Assembly (NCBI RefSeq): GCF_020594515.1
Contig: NZ_JAJCTH010000014.1
Coordinates: 1-64,000, forward strand
Length of the DNA: 64,000 nucleotides
Reading direction: 5' to 3'
Source of the DNA: Rhodoferax sp. U2-2l
GTDB lineage: Bacteria > Pseudomonadota > Gammaproteobacteria > Burkholderiales > Burkholderiaceae_C
Shown: one piece after another, positions 17,012-26,387 of the stretch
Layout of the letters: every line of letters starts with the position of its first letter
How positions within the stretch are numbered: position 1 is the first letter of the stretch
Translations under genes and position numbers: made by a program
Notes under the pieces: generated by a model
What the model saw: only the letters and a program-made list of their open reading frames with translations
Databases searched by the model: none
What the model was told of the DNA's origin: nothing

Positions 17012-18781
17012 ATGAACCCACCCACCCCTACGCCCATCACCCCGTGGCTGCAACTCCTCAGCCAGCTCATGCCCCCCACCGGCGTGCTGCTGGTGGGGGC
17101 TGGCAACGGCGCTGGCCCCTGGGTGCAGTTGCTGCAAACCCTGGCCGTACCCAGCGCCACCCTGGTCGAGGCAGACGACAGCCAGTTTGAACACCTGCAG
17201 CGCAGCGTGCCCCAGCGCGACGGCTGGCGGCTGCGTAAACTAGTAGTTGGCCCGCGCACTGAGCCTGTCACCTACTACCAGGCCAGCAACACCGCCGAGA
17301 GTGGCCTGCTAGAGCCCGAAAGCCTGCGCAGCCTGTGGCCAAACTTGAAGACCACCCACAAGCAAACCCGCCAAGCTATCGCCCTGGCCGAACTGCAAGA
17401 AGACGCAGAAACCCCCGCCAACTGGCTGCTGGTTGACTGCCTGCCCGCGCTCCCCATCATCCAGGGTGCCGCCCTGCAACTCGCAGCTTTCGATGTGATT
17501 GCCCTGCGCGTCTTGCTGACGGACAGCACGCCACCAGCCCTGCATGCCCCCGGTTTTAAGTGTGTTGCCATAGAAACTAGCCGCCACCCAGGCATTGGGC
17601 ACGCTCTGTTTGTTCGCGACACCGTGGCCCAAGCTCAACAACGCGAAGAGCAATTTGCAAAAAATGTGGCTGAGCTGCAAGCGCAGCACACCAACCTGGC
17701 CCAGGAAAATGCAAAACTCATAGATGACAGCGCAGAGCTGTTAAGGGCTAGAGACCAATTAAGCACTCAAAAGAACGCCGAAACCAAAGTCAAGACTGAG
17801 GCCATCGCCCAGCGTGATGCCGAAGCCAAGGCCAAAGCCGAAGCGCTGGCTCAGCGCGACGCGGAAGCAAAAGCCAAAGTTGAAGCCATTGCCCAGCACG
17901 ACGCTTTAACAAAAGACAAAGCGACGCTCACGGCCGCCCGTGACGATCAAGCCAAACTGGCTGCCGACCACCAAACAGCGCTCGCCGCGCTGCAAGCGCA
18001 CCACGATAGCCTGGCGCAGGAAAAGGCCAAACTTATGGCTGTTAGCGCAGAGCTGGCAAAAGCCAAGGATCAAGCAATCGCTCAAAAGGATGCAGAGTCC
18101 AAGGTCAAAGTTGAGGCCATCACCCAACGTGATGCCGAAGCCAAGGCCAAAGCCGAAGCACTGGCCCAGCGCGACGCCGAATCCAAGGCCAAAGCAGAAG
18201 CCATTGCGCAGCGCGATAGTTTGGCAAAAGACAAAGCAGCGCTCACTGCCGCCCGCGACGAGCAAGCCAAACTGGCCGCAGAGCGTCAAATAGCGCTCAC
18301 TGCCCTGCAAGCGCACCACGATAGCCTGGCGCAGGAAAAGGCCAAACTTATGGCTGACAGCGTAGAGCTGGCAAAAGCCAAGGATCAAGCAATCGCTCAA
18401 AAGGATGCAGAGTCCAAGGTCAAAGTTGAGGCCATCACCCAACGTGATGCCGAAGTCAAGGCCAAAGCAGAAGCACTGGCCCAGCGTGACGCCGAATCCA
18501 AGGCCAAAGCAGAAGCCATTGCGCAGCGCGATAACTTGGCCAAAGACAAAGCAGCGCTCACTGCCGCCCGCGACGAACAAGCCAAACTGGCGGCAGAGCG
18601 CCAAACAGCGCTAACAACCCAGCAGCAAGCCACCGCTTCCAAACAGCAACGCCTTCAGCAACTCGAAGTTGACAACCTGGAATTGGCCAACCGCCAGACC
18701 ATGCTGCAAGAAGAGCTCATCAAAGCAGAAGCCCAGATCGACCTGATCAAAGACTTGCTTCTGCGCGAGCCCGGGTTGTAA
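17012..18781 (+). CDS. Methyltransferase-like domain fused to tandem-repeat coiled coil
   Basis: A 589-residue protein without a clear named family. Residues 1-210 have a Rossmann-type pattern like SAM-dependent methyltransferases (TGVLLVGAGNGAGPWVQLL, then ATLVEADDSQFEHL, and ANWLLVDCLPAL), perhaps FkbM-like. Whether it binds SAM cannot be judged. Residues about 215-560 are an Ala/Lys/Glu-rich coiled coil made of three tandem copies of a 105-residue unit, with sub-repeats of the form QRDAEAKAKAEALA. It ends LIKDLLLREPGL. No signal peptide is seen. It is separated by 42 bases from the preceding coiled-coil gene and by 3 bases from the next, so the three are one transcriptional group. Confidence 0.75.
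   Translation: MNPPTPTPITPWLQLLSQLMPPTGVLLVGAGNGAGPWVQLLQTLAVPSATLVEADDSQFEHLQRSVPQRDGWRLRKLVVGPRTEPVTYYQASNTAESGLLEPESLRSLWPNLKTTHKQTRQAIALAELQEDAETPANWLLVDCLPALPIIQGAALQLAAFDVIALRVLLTDSTPPALHAPGFKCVAIETSRHPGIGHALFVRDTVAQAQQREEQFAKNVAELQAQHTNLAQENAKLIDDSAELLRARDQLSTQKNAETKVKTEAIAQRDAEAKAKAEALAQRDAEAKAKVEAIAQHDALTKDKATLTAARDDQAKLAADHQTALAALQAHHDSLAQEKAKLMAVSAELAKAKDQAIAQKDAESKVKVEAITQRDAEAKAKAEALAQRDAESKAKAEAIAQRDSLAKDKAALTAARDEQAKLAAERQIALTALQAHHDSLAQEKAKLMADSVELAKAKDQAIAQKDAESKVKVEAITQRDAEVKAKAEALAQRDAESKAKAEAIAQRDNLAKDKAALTAARDEQAKLAAERQTALTTQQQATASKQQRLQQLEVDNLELANRQTMLQEELIKAEAQIDLIKDLLLREPGL
17678..18622 (+). repeat. Three tandem 315-base in-frame repeats
   Basis: Units start at 17678, 17993 and 18308, each 315 bases (105 codons). 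The second and third are nearly identical; the first is more diverged. Each unit begins with a segment encoding LQAHHDSLAQEKAKLM or a variant and continues with three or four repeats of an 11-13-residue Ala/Lys/Glu-rich motif. The pattern indicates repeated unequal recombination that lengthens the coiled coil in fixed steps. Confidence 0.93.
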
Positions 18782-18784
18782 GCC

Positions 18785-20221
18785 ATGCCCAAAGTTAGAA
18801 AATGGTTAAAAAAGCGGCAGTATCAGCCAACTTTTGCCATAAAAACAGTAGCTATCAGCCAAGCCTCGACAAGGTCTAAAGGCCAATTTGACGTTATATC
18901 TGAGCAGCAGTTGGTGGCCTATGACGAAAACCTGCTGGAGCGCAGCCGCACCCAATGGCAGTTTGGCGACTGGGCCAGCTTGGCTGCGCTGCAGCGCGAC
19001 ACCCTGCAACACCACCCCGACCGCGCCAAGCTTGCCTTGCTGTGCGCCGCAGGCCACCAAGCCTTGGGCAATGCGGCTGAAGCCCGCCAGCACACCCGCT
19101 TGGCCATCGACTGGGGCTGCAGCAAAAAACTGGTAAGCCAAGTGCTGATCTCGGGCGTTTACAACACCCTGGGCTGCGCCGCCGCCATCAACGGCCAAGA
19201 AAACCGCGCCATTCGCCACTTTCAGGCCGCCATGCAAACCGGCGCTGCAGGCAGCGACGTGCGCCTGCTCACCCAAGCCAGGGTTGGCCACCAACTCACC
19301 CAGCTTGGCTTGGTCAACAGCGCTTCCTTCTCGGCAGCGGTCTTGGGTGCCCTGCCATCATTAGCCCCGCTGCAGTTGCCTCCGCTTAGCAAAGGCTTTG
19401 AAGAAATAGGTGAAACCCTGGCCAAGCAAAAGGTCGACTTGGATGCGCAACTCAAAAAGCAAGCCGACGAACTCATCCGCATGCGCAAGTTCATCGACGC
19501 CAGCCTCAAGAAAGAAGTCGCCAACGCCACCAAGCAAATAGAAGCCGCAGTCGGTTTGCAAAGTTACTTCGCCACTGGCGAGCTGCCCAACATCAACATA
19601 GAGCGACACAGCTGGCCCATCAGCCCGGACTTTGCGCTTTACTTGATTCAACTGCTTGAAACCTATGACTACGACGTCATCATCGAATTTGGTAGCGGCA
19701 TCTCAACCGTCATCGTCGCCAAAACACTGGCCAAAATGGCTGGGCGTCGCCAGCCAAAACCGCCTGTGGTTATGGTGTCGTTTGACCACTTAGAGCCGTA
19801 TTACCAGCAAACCCTGGCCCAGCTCAACCAGGCGGGTTTGGCCGATTCAGTGCAACTGGAACTGGCGCCACTGCAGCCCTACACCGCGCCCAATGGCAAC
19901 ACCTACCCGTATTACACCTGCCAAGCCGCCCTGGCCGCACTGGCAGCCAAGCACCCACCCAAGGGCCAGCGCGTGCTGGTGCTGGTAGATGGCCCGCCCG
20001 CATCTACCGGCAAACATGCCCGCTATCCGGCTGCACCAGCGGTGCTGGCAGCATTTGCTGGTGCACAGATTGACTTTTTGCTGGACGACTACATCCGCGA
20101 CGACGAGAAAGAGATTTCGGCCCTGTGGCAAGCCGAGTTCTCCGGCAGCCAGATCAAACACACCACCGCCGAAATCAAGCTGGAAAAAGATGCTTGCTTG
20201 ATCAGAACCGGCACCCTGTAA
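18785..20221 (+). CDS. Helical-repeat protein with C-terminal methyltransferase-like domain
   Basis: A 478-residue protein. Residues about 45-190 are helical and TPR-like (SLAALQRDTLQHHP, AEARQHTRLAIDWG, ENRAIRHFQAAMQTG). A short coiled segment follows (about 200-260). Residues about 275-478 resemble a class I SAM-methyltransferase: DVIIEFGSGISTVIVAKTL as the nucleotide loop, VVMVSFDHLEPYYQQTL as the second strand, and VLVLVDGPPAST. The likely job is modification of a sugar or lipid, or a non-catalytic scaffold role. It forms a set with the two preceding coiled-coil proteins. No membrane segment is seen. Confidence 0.7.
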   Translation: MPKVRKWLKKRQYQPTFAIKTVAISQASTRSKGQFDVISEQQLVAYDENLLERSRTQWQFGDWASLAALQRDTLQHHPDRAKLALLCAAGHQALGNAAEARQHTRLAIDWGCSKKLVSQVLISGVYNTLGCAAAINGQENRAIRHFQAAMQTGAAGSDVRLLTQARVGHQLTQLGLVNSASFSAAVLGALPSLAPLQLPPLSKGFEEIGETLAKQKVDLDAQLKKQADELIRMRKFIDASLKKEVANATKQIEAAVGLQSYFATGELPNINIERHSWPISPDFALYLIQLLETYDYDVIIEFGSGISTVIVAKTLAKMAGRRQPKPPVVMVSFDHLEPYYQQTLAQLNQAGLADSVQLELAPLQPYTAPNGNTYPYYTCQAALAALAAKHPPKGQRVLVLVDGPPASTGKHARYPAAPAVLAAFAGAQIDFLLDDYIRDDEKEISALWQAEFSGSQIKHTTAEIKLEKDACLIRTGTL

Positions 20222-20254
20222 AACCAAAATTTTGTTCTTAGAAAAGGGAGTTTC

Positions 20255-21370
20255 GTGAAAGTATTAGCAGTCTTCGGCACCCGCCCCGAGGCCATCAAAA
20301 TGGCCCCCGTCTTCAAAGCCTTGCAGGCTGACCCCACCTTTGACGCCAAGCTCTGCGTTACCGCCCAGCACCGCGAAATGCTGGACCAAGTGCTTGACCT
20401 CTTCCAACTCGAGCCAGACTTTGACCTTAACCTGATGAAGCCAGGCCAAGACCTGAGCGACATCACCAGCAATGTGCTGCTGGGCATGCGTGATGTGTAC
20501 AAACAATGGCAACCAGACATCATCCTGGTGCATGGTGACACCACCACCACCCTGGGTGCCAGCCTGTCGGCCTATTACGCCAAAATCAAGGTGGGGCACG
20601 TAGAAGCCGGTTTGCGCACCGGCCACAAATACGCTCCCTGGCCTGAGGAAATGAACCGCCGCATTACCGGCGCGATCACCGACATCCACTTTGCCCCCAC
20701 GGAAAAAGCCCAGGCCAACCTGCTGCGCGAAGGCATCGCGCCAGACACCATCCACGTTACCGGCAACACAGTGATCGACGCTTTGTTGGACGTGGTTGAA
20801 CGTGTACGCAACGACCAACAATTGCGCACCCAATTCAGCAACCGCTTCAGCTTTATTGATCCCACCAAACGCATGATTTTGGTCACCGGCCACCGGCGCG
20901 AAAACTTTGGCGACGGGTTCGAGTCCATCTGCCAAGCCTTGGCCACCATTGCCCGGCGTGGTGATGTGCAAGTGGTCTACCCAGTGCACCTGAACCCTAA
21001 TGTGCAAGAGCCCGTGCGCCGCATCTTGGCCAACGAACCCGGCGTGACCCTGCTGGAGCCGCAAGACTATCTGCCATTTGTCTACCTGATGGACCGCAGC
21101 ACCCTGCTGATAACCGACTCGGGCGGTGTGCAAGAAGAAGCCCCATCACTCGGCAAACCCGTGCTGGTGATGCGCGACACCACCGAGCGTCCAGAGGCCA
21201 TAGACGCTGGCACCGTCAAGCTGGTGGGCACCGACAGGGCCCGCATCATCAGCGAGACCAACCAGTTGCTGGACGACGCTGATGCTTTTCAGGCCATGAC
21301 GCGTGCCCACAACCCCTATGGCGATGGCAAGGCGGCAAGCCGTATTGCGGCCATTCTTAAATCCATGTAA
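20255..21370 (+). CDS. wecB: UDP-GlcNAc 2-epimerase (non-hydrolysing)
   Basis: A 371-residue cytoplasmic enzyme that interconverts UDP-GlcNAc and UDP-ManNAc. It opens with [18 protein letters not shown] and carries [52 protein letters not shown] and TERPEA, all hallmarks of the WecB/MnaA family; length is normal. The start is GTG with AAGGGAG at 20243-20249. With the next gene it supplies UDP-ManNAcA for the capsule repeat unit. Confidence 0.95.
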   Translation: MKVLAVFGTRPEAIKMAPVFKALQADPTFDAKLCVTAQHREMLDQVLDLFQLEPDFDLNLMKPGQDLSDITSNVLLGMRDVYKQWQPDIILVHGDTTTTLGASLSAYYAKIKVGHVEAGLRTGHKYAPWPEEMNRRITGAITDIHFAPTEKAQANLLREGIAPDTIHVTGNTVIDALLDVVERVRNDQQLRTQFSNRFSFIDPTKRMILVTGHRRENFGDGFESICQALATIARRGDVQVVYPVHLNPNVQEPVRRILANEPGVTLLEPQDYLPFVYLMDRSTLLITDSGGVQEEAPSLGKPVLVMRDTTERPEAIDAGTVKLVGTDRARIISETNQLLDDADAFQAMTRAHNPYGDGKAASRIAAILKSM

Positions 21371-21402
21371 TCGACAGTTAAATCAAAAGGGAAACATAAA
21401 AA

Positions 21403-22665
21403 ATGTTTAAAACCATCAGCATGATCGGCCTGGGCTACATCGGCCTGCCAACTGCCACCCTGTTTGCCTCGCGCAAAATCAAAGTCATTGGCGTGGATGT
21501 CTCCAAACACGCGGTGGACACCATCAACCAAGGCAAGATCCACATCATTGAGCCTGAGCTGGACATTTTGGTGCAAGCCGTTGTAGAGCAAGGCTACTTG
21601 CGCGCCACCCAAATGCCAGAGCCAGCCGAAGCTTTTTTGATAGCCGTGCCCACCCCGTTTTTCGACGGCCACAAGCCTGACCTCAGCTACATTGAGTCTG
21701 CAGCCAAATCGATAGCGCCAGTGCTGCAAAAAGGCAACCTGGTGGTGCTGGAATCCACCTCGCCGGTAGGCGCCACCGAACAACTGGCCGCCTGGCTGGC
21801 AGCCGCACGGCCAGATTTGAGCTTTCCACAACATGCCGGTGAAGTGGCTGACGTGCAAGTAGCCTATTGCCCAGAGCGTGTACTGCCCGGCAAAGTGGTT
21901 CACGAGCTGGTGTCCAATGACCGCGTCATTGGCGGCATGACAGCCAAGGCCAGCACCATGGCCGTAGCGTTGTACAAGACCTTCGTCGAAGGCGGCTGCA
22001 TTGTCACCAATGCCCGCACGGCCGAAATGTGCAAACTCACCGAGAACAGCTTTCGGGACGTGAACATTGCCTTTGCCAACGAGCTGTCGATGATCTGCGA
22101 CAAACTCGACATCAACGTCTGGGAGCTCATTGCCCTGGCCAACCGCCACCCACGCGTCAATATCTTGCAGCCTGGCGCTGGCGTAGGCGGCCACTGCATT
22201 GCGGTGGACCCGTGGTTTATTGTGGACAAAACGCCCGAGCAAGCCCGCATCATCCGAACCGCGCGCGAGGTAAACGACCATAAACCCGAATGGGTGCTGG
22301 ACAAGGTCAAGGCCGCCATTACCGACGTGTTGGCCGCCACCCCCGGCAAAACCATGGCCGATGTCAAGGTGGCTTGCCTGGGGCTGGCGTTCAAGCCCGA
22401 TATTGATGACCTGCGGGAAAGCCCGGCAGTGGAGATTACGCAACATATTGCGCAGTTCGGCTGCCGCGTGCTGGCGGTGGAGCCGAATATCGAAAGACTA
22501 CCCGGCAAGCTTGCCGCGCCCAACTTGACACTGACCCCGCTGGCAAATGCTATTGCGGATGCAGACGTTGTGTGCGTGTTGGTCAAGCACCTGTCGTTTA
22601 TCGAGGCAGCTACGATTATTAAAGAACATACTTCAGCAATTGATGCTGTCGGCCTTTCATCATAA
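21403..22665 (+). CDS. wecC: UDP-ManNAc 6-dehydrogenase
   Basis: A 420-residue NAD-dependent UDP-sugar dehydrogenase that oxidises UDP-ManNAc to UDP-ManNAcA. The N-terminal Rossmann motif is MIGLGYIGLPTA, and the central segment has AEMCKLTENSFRDVNIAFAN with the conserved Lys/Asn pair. The catalytic cysteine lies in GAGVGGHCIAVDPWF. The C-terminal UDP-binding part includes LAFKPDIDDLRESPA. The adjacent epimerase favours WecC over UDP-glucose dehydrogenase. It follows wecB by 32 bases, with a clear AAGGGAAAC upstream. Confidence 0.95.
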   Translation: MFKTISMIGLGYIGLPTATLFASRKIKVIGVDVSKHAVDTINQGKIHIIEPELDILVQAVVEQGYLRATQMPEPAEAFLIAVPTPFFDGHKPDLSYIESAAKSIAPVLQKGNLVVLESTSPVGATEQLAAWLAAARPDLSFPQHAGEVADVQVAYCPERVLPGKVVHELVSNDRVIGGMTAKASTMAVALYKTFVEGGCIVTNARTAEMCKLTENSFRDVNIAFANELSMICDKLDINVWELIALANRHPRVNILQPGAGVGGHCIAVDPWFIVDKTPEQARIIRTAREVNDHKPEWVLDKVKAAITDVLAATPGKTMADVKVACLGLAFKPDIDDLRESPAVEITQHIAQFGCRVLAVEPNIERLPGKLAAPNLTLTPLANAIADADVVCVLVKHLSFIEAATIIKEHTSAIDAVGLSS

Positions 22666-22689
22666 TGTTGGCGTGAGAGGGGGGACATT

Positions 22690-24390
22690 ATGAAAAAGTT
22701 ACTAAGTAGTGAAGCTGCTGATGCATTTAAGTCAGGTGAATATGCGGCAGCCCTGCAGCTATATCGGCAAGCTGATGACCAGATGGGCGGCGGGCTATTT
22801 GATGCGAATATTCAAATCTGCCAAAACCGCGCTTATGCGGCGCAGGCCTCAAATGCCGCAGCCCAAATTCGCTCCACCGAATTTTCCGATTTTAAAAAAA
22901 GGATCAAGTTCGCTGACCGTCTTCGCGTCGCCTTGATTGCCGATGAGTTCACCACCAATAGTTTTTCGGATGAATTCCACGCTATTTCCATTGAACCATC
23001 CAATTGGCAAAAATGCTTCGATGAACACAAACCCGATCTCTTTTTTTGTGAATCTGCCTGGAGCGGCCCTGATCCGAACCGGCGGGTTTGGAAAGGGCAG
23101 ATTTATGCAAGTAAAAACTTTGCCAAGGAAAATAGAACCGTCTTGTTGGCAATACTTGCACACTGCCGCAAAGAAGGTATTCCGACGGTATTCTGGAACA
23201 AAGAAGATCCAACCCACTTCACGGACCGTGTTCACGACTTTGTCAAAACCGCAAAGGATTTTGACTTCGTTTTCACAACAGCAGCAGAGTGTGTAGACGG
23301 TTACAAGAAGGAATATGGGGTAAAAAATGCATTTGCATTGCCCTTTGCTACCAATTCGAGGCTGTTCAACCCGATTGAAACTCAGCACCGCTCATCGCGT
23401 GTGGTCTTTGCGGGCAGTTGGTATGCCAACCACGTGCAGCGCTCCAAAGATATGGAGCACATCCTCGATGCTATTCGTACCGATGGCTTCGAGCTTGAAA
23501 TCTATGACCGCTACCACGGTGACCCTGATCCGTTACACCTCTGGCCCGAGCGGTATCAAAGCTACTTGAAGCCGTCGCAGCCGCATGAGTCAATGCCTGG
23601 CGTTTATAAATCCAGTCGCTTTGGCCTGAATTTCAACACAGTCACCCAATCCAGCACCATGTTTGCGCGGCGTGTGTTTGAGTTGATGTCGAGTAACACG
23701 CTGGTGATCTCCAACCACGCACGTGGCACCGCAGAAATGTTCGGCGATTTGATCGTTTATCCGGATGTGGAGCCCGACCGTTTGCGCTCATTGACTGACA
23801 CCTATATTGACGCGCTGCGCGACCGTGCGCTGCGCAAGGTACTGGGTGAGCACACCTATCGCCATCGCTGGCTGCAAGTGCTGCGCGACATCGGCTTTGC
23901 GCACCAAGCACGTGAGATCAGCGTCACTGCAGTCTGCCAAGTGCATCAGCGTAGCGATGCACTTGCAGCCATTGCCTGGTTTCAGCAGCATGGTTTGCGT
24001 TTGCCCGGTGCCCGTTTGCTGCTAATGGCTGGCAGCACTGTGCCCGATCTCGATGTTGCCGAACTCTACCGAGAATTCAACCGGTTTGGCGTCAGCGTGA
24101 CTGCCAGTAGTTATGCCTCGCGTCATGCCATGTTGGACCGCTATCAACCGATTGAGACGACTCACTTTTTAGCGGTCGACCCAAAAACTGCCCCTACTTC
24201 TGACTGGCTTGCCAAGGCAAGCTTGCATTTGGAATACGCCACGGCCTATCCGCTCACCCACGCGCTTGACACCAGCCAGCGCTATCGCATTGGGCAAGCA
24301 AGCGCCGAAGCGCCGCTAATCGAACTGCGCGGGCGTTTCGCACAATGGCTGCAACATCCACAGCAAGTCCGCACAGCCTATTTTGTTTGA
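22690..24390 (+). CDS. CgeB-like glycosyltransferase
   Basis: A 566-residue protein. Residues 70-420 match the CgeB/spore-protein-like glycosyltransferase group (GT-B fold): an N-terminal half with KPDLFFCESAWSG and IPTVFWNKEDPTHF, then a C-terminal half with VVFAGSWYANHVQRSKDME, STMFARRVFELMSSNTLVIS and the acidic end of that domain. The last 150 residues are not typical of the family and may be an accessory domain. It probably adds one sugar to the capsule chain in the cytoplasm. The first part of the gene is somewhat more AT-rich than the export genes. Donor and acceptor are unknown. Confidence 0.75.
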   Translation: MKKLLSSEAADAFKSGEYAAALQLYRQADDQMGGGLFDANIQICQNRAYAAQASNAAAQIRSTEFSDFKKRIKFADRLRVALIADEFTTNSFSDEFHAISIEPSNWQKCFDEHKPDLFFCESAWSGPDPNRRVWKGQIYASKNFAKENRTVLLAILAHCRKEGIPTVFWNKEDPTHFTDRVHDFVKTAKDFDFVFTTAAECVDGYKKEYGVKNAFALPFATNSRLFNPIETQHRSSRVVFAGSWYANHVQRSKDMEHILDAIRTDGFELEIYDRYHGDPDPLHLWPERYQSYLKPSQPHESMPGVYKSSRFGLNFNTVTQSSTMFARRVFELMSSNTLVISNHARGTAEMFGDLIVYPDVEPDRLRSLTDTYIDALRDRALRKVLGEHTYRHRWLQVLRDIGFAHQAREISVTAVCQVHQRSDALAAIAWFQQHGLRLPGARLLLMAGSTVPDLDVAELYREFNRFGVSVTASSYASRHAMLDRYQPIETTHFLAVDPKTAPTSDWLAKASLHLEYATAYPLTHALDTSQRYRIGQASAEAPLIELRGRFAQWLQHPQQVRTAYFV

Positions 24391-24398
24391 GGTAATCC

Positions 24399-26366
24399 AT
24401 GAAGGTCTCAGTTATCGTTCCTAGCTACAACGCTGCAGACAAGATTGGGCGTTGCCTGAACTCGCTGCGTCAGATCACGTTGAACCCTGCCGATTTCGAA
24501 GTGGTGTTTGTGGACGACTGCTCCACCGACGGCACCTACGAACTATTGTCAGCCGTCTGTACCGACCAGCCCAATTGGCAAGTCTTGAGGCTGGAAAAAA
24601 ACAGCGGCTCACCTTCTCGACCACGCAACCTTGGCATTGATGCTGCGCGAGGGGAGTACCTCTACTTTCTTGACTGCGACGACGAACTACTCCCCGGTGC
24701 ATTGGAAGCGCTGCTCAAGCGCGCTAAGCAGACCGACGCTTGTTTGATCCGCTCCGAGTTACTGGTGGATGACGGGCGGGGGCGAAAGTTGATGAACCAG
24801 ATACCGGGGTGGTCGAAAAAATTGGGTGTAGTTGAGCGGCGCGGAATCGTTATGACGCGTACCAGCACGGTAGTGGCTAGTTTTGTCAAGTGCTCACTCT
24901 TACGCTCGCATCAAATTCAGTGGCCAGAAAAAATTCGTATGGGGGAAGACACCGTATTTTTAGCTGAAGTGCTCATGCACTCTAAGCGGATTGAGTACCT
25001 GCCTGAGCCAACGTTCGTATATTACAAACTTCCTTCGCTCACACCTGCCAGCACCCAACGCTACGGAAAGAGGGAATTGTTGGATCATCTCCAAGTCTGG
25101 ACTGCAGTCCAGGCCATGCTGTTACCGCTGGGGGTTGATTACTACAAGGGGCGCTTGCCTGTCGGACTACGGGTGGCGCTGGAATCGCTCATCTTTCGCA
25201 ACCGTGGGGATGTGGATGAGGTCACTTTTCACGAGCTACATCAATTTGTCAGCAAGAACTGGCTAGTAATTGGCCAGTTTCGTTACACCGCGCGTTTGAT
25301 GGAATTGCTTGGAGTTATCCAGACAGGTGACTACGGGCTTTTCAAATCGCTATGCCGGCCACGCATGGTCATTGCCGGCCACGATCTTAAATTCATCCAG
25401 GATGCTGTGCCAGCCTTGGCAGCACACTTCGACATCCGCTTTGACGAGTGGAAGGGTCACGAACTCCATGACGAGAAAAAAAGCAAGGCTTTACTCGACT
25501 GGGCTGAATATATCTGGTGCGAATGGTTGCTAAAAAACGCCGAATGGTATGCCACACATAAACGCCCTGATCAACGCCTGGTGGCTCGGATGCACCGAAT
25601 GGAGTTGGGACGTGTGCATGGCGAAAAGCTGGATATGAGTAAAGTGGATGCCATTGTGGCGGTGTCCACTTTTTTCTTTGAACGACTTCTAGAGCGCTAT
25701 CCCAATATCCCGCGCCACAAGGTACGCCTGATCCCTAATTACGTTCGAGTCGATGAGTACCGAACGGATTGGCACGCCGACCGATTATTCACGTTAGGGT
25801 TGATTGGCATCTTGCCATCGCGCAAAGGCTATCACCGGGCCTTGGAAATATTGCAAGCACTACGCCTAGTCGATAAGCGTTTCCGACTGGAAGTGTTCAG
25901 CAAACATCCTTCCGAGTTAACTTGGATCGCGCGAGATACCGTCGAAATGGCTTATTTTCAACAGTGCGAGCAATACATCCAGCAGCATCAATTGCAGGAT
26001 GCGGTGCATTTCAATGGCCATGTTGACATCAAGGAAGCATTGGCAGCGCGTCGTGTTGGTTATGTGTTGTCGGTCAGTGAATCGGAGTTTGACTTTCCAG
26101 GACCGGAGAGCTTTCATCTGGCCGTTGCGGATGCTTTTGCGTCCAATGGAATGTCATTTGTTAGACGCTGGCCAGGGGCAGAATATATCTGGCCAGCAAC
26201 GTGCTTGAAAAGCAATCATCAGGAAACAGTCGATGCCATAATTAAGGTAAGCAAAGACTCCGATTTATATAAAGCGCGTGCATCGCTAGGAAAAGAACTG
26301 GTTGAGGAGCGTTATAATCATGATAAATTTATTCTGGCTGTGAGTGATTTGTATCAAGAGATTTAA
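24399..26366 (+). CDS. Two-domain glycosyltransferase (GT2-type plus GT4-type)
   Basis: A 655-residue protein with two transferase domains. Residues 1-230 are a GT-A, family-2 domain: KVSVIVPSYNAADKIGRCLN, VVFVDDCSTDGT, YLYFLDCDDEL (the DxD-type metal site) and GEDTVFLAEVL. Residues about 345-655 look like a GT-B domain of family 4: a donor-domain strand TLGLIGILPSRKGYHRALEI, VHFNGHVDIKEALAARRVG and ESEFDFPGPESFHLAVADAF with the conserved acidic pair. Such paired domains occur in capsule polymerases that add two sugars in turn, so this is the best candidate for the polymerase of the repeat unit (inference). Confidence 0.8.
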   Translation: MKVSVIVPSYNAADKIGRCLNSLRQITLNPADFEVVFVDDCSTDGTYELLSAVCTDQPNWQVLRLEKNSGSPSRPRNLGIDAARGEYLYFLDCDDELLPGALEALLKRAKQTDACLIRSELLVDDGRGRKLMNQIPGWSKKLGVVERRGIVMTRTSTVVASFVKCSLLRSHQIQWPEKIRMGEDTVFLAEVLMHSKRIEYLPEPTFVYYKLPSLTPASTQRYGKRELLDHLQVWTAVQAMLLPLGVDYYKGRLPVGLRVALESLIFRNRGDVDEVTFHELHQFVSKNWLVIGQFRYTARLMELLGVIQTGDYGLFKSLCRPRMVIAGHDLKFIQDAVPALAAHFDIRFDEWKGHELHDEKKSKALLDWAEYIWCEWLLKNAEWYATHKRPDQRLVARMHRMELGRVHGEKLDMSKVDAIVAVSTFFFERLLERYPNIPRHKVRLIPNYVRVDEYRTDWHADRLFTLGLIGILPSRKGYHRALEILQALRLVDKRFRLEVFSKHPSELTWIARDTVEMAYFQQCEQYIQQHQLQDAVHFNGHVDIKEALAARRVGYVLSVSESEFDFPGPESFHLAVADAFASNGMSFVRRWPGAEYIWPATCLKSNHQETVDAIIKVSKDSDLYKARASLGKELVEERYNHDKFILAVSDLYQEI

Positions 26367-26387
26367 TATTCCAAAATATATTGCGTA

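Noticed and set aside
17678-18622. Regular repeats that might suggest a CRISPR array or satellite
   Set aside because: Units are 315 bases, multiples of three, and fully within an open coiled-coil frame; there are no short repeats with unique spacers.
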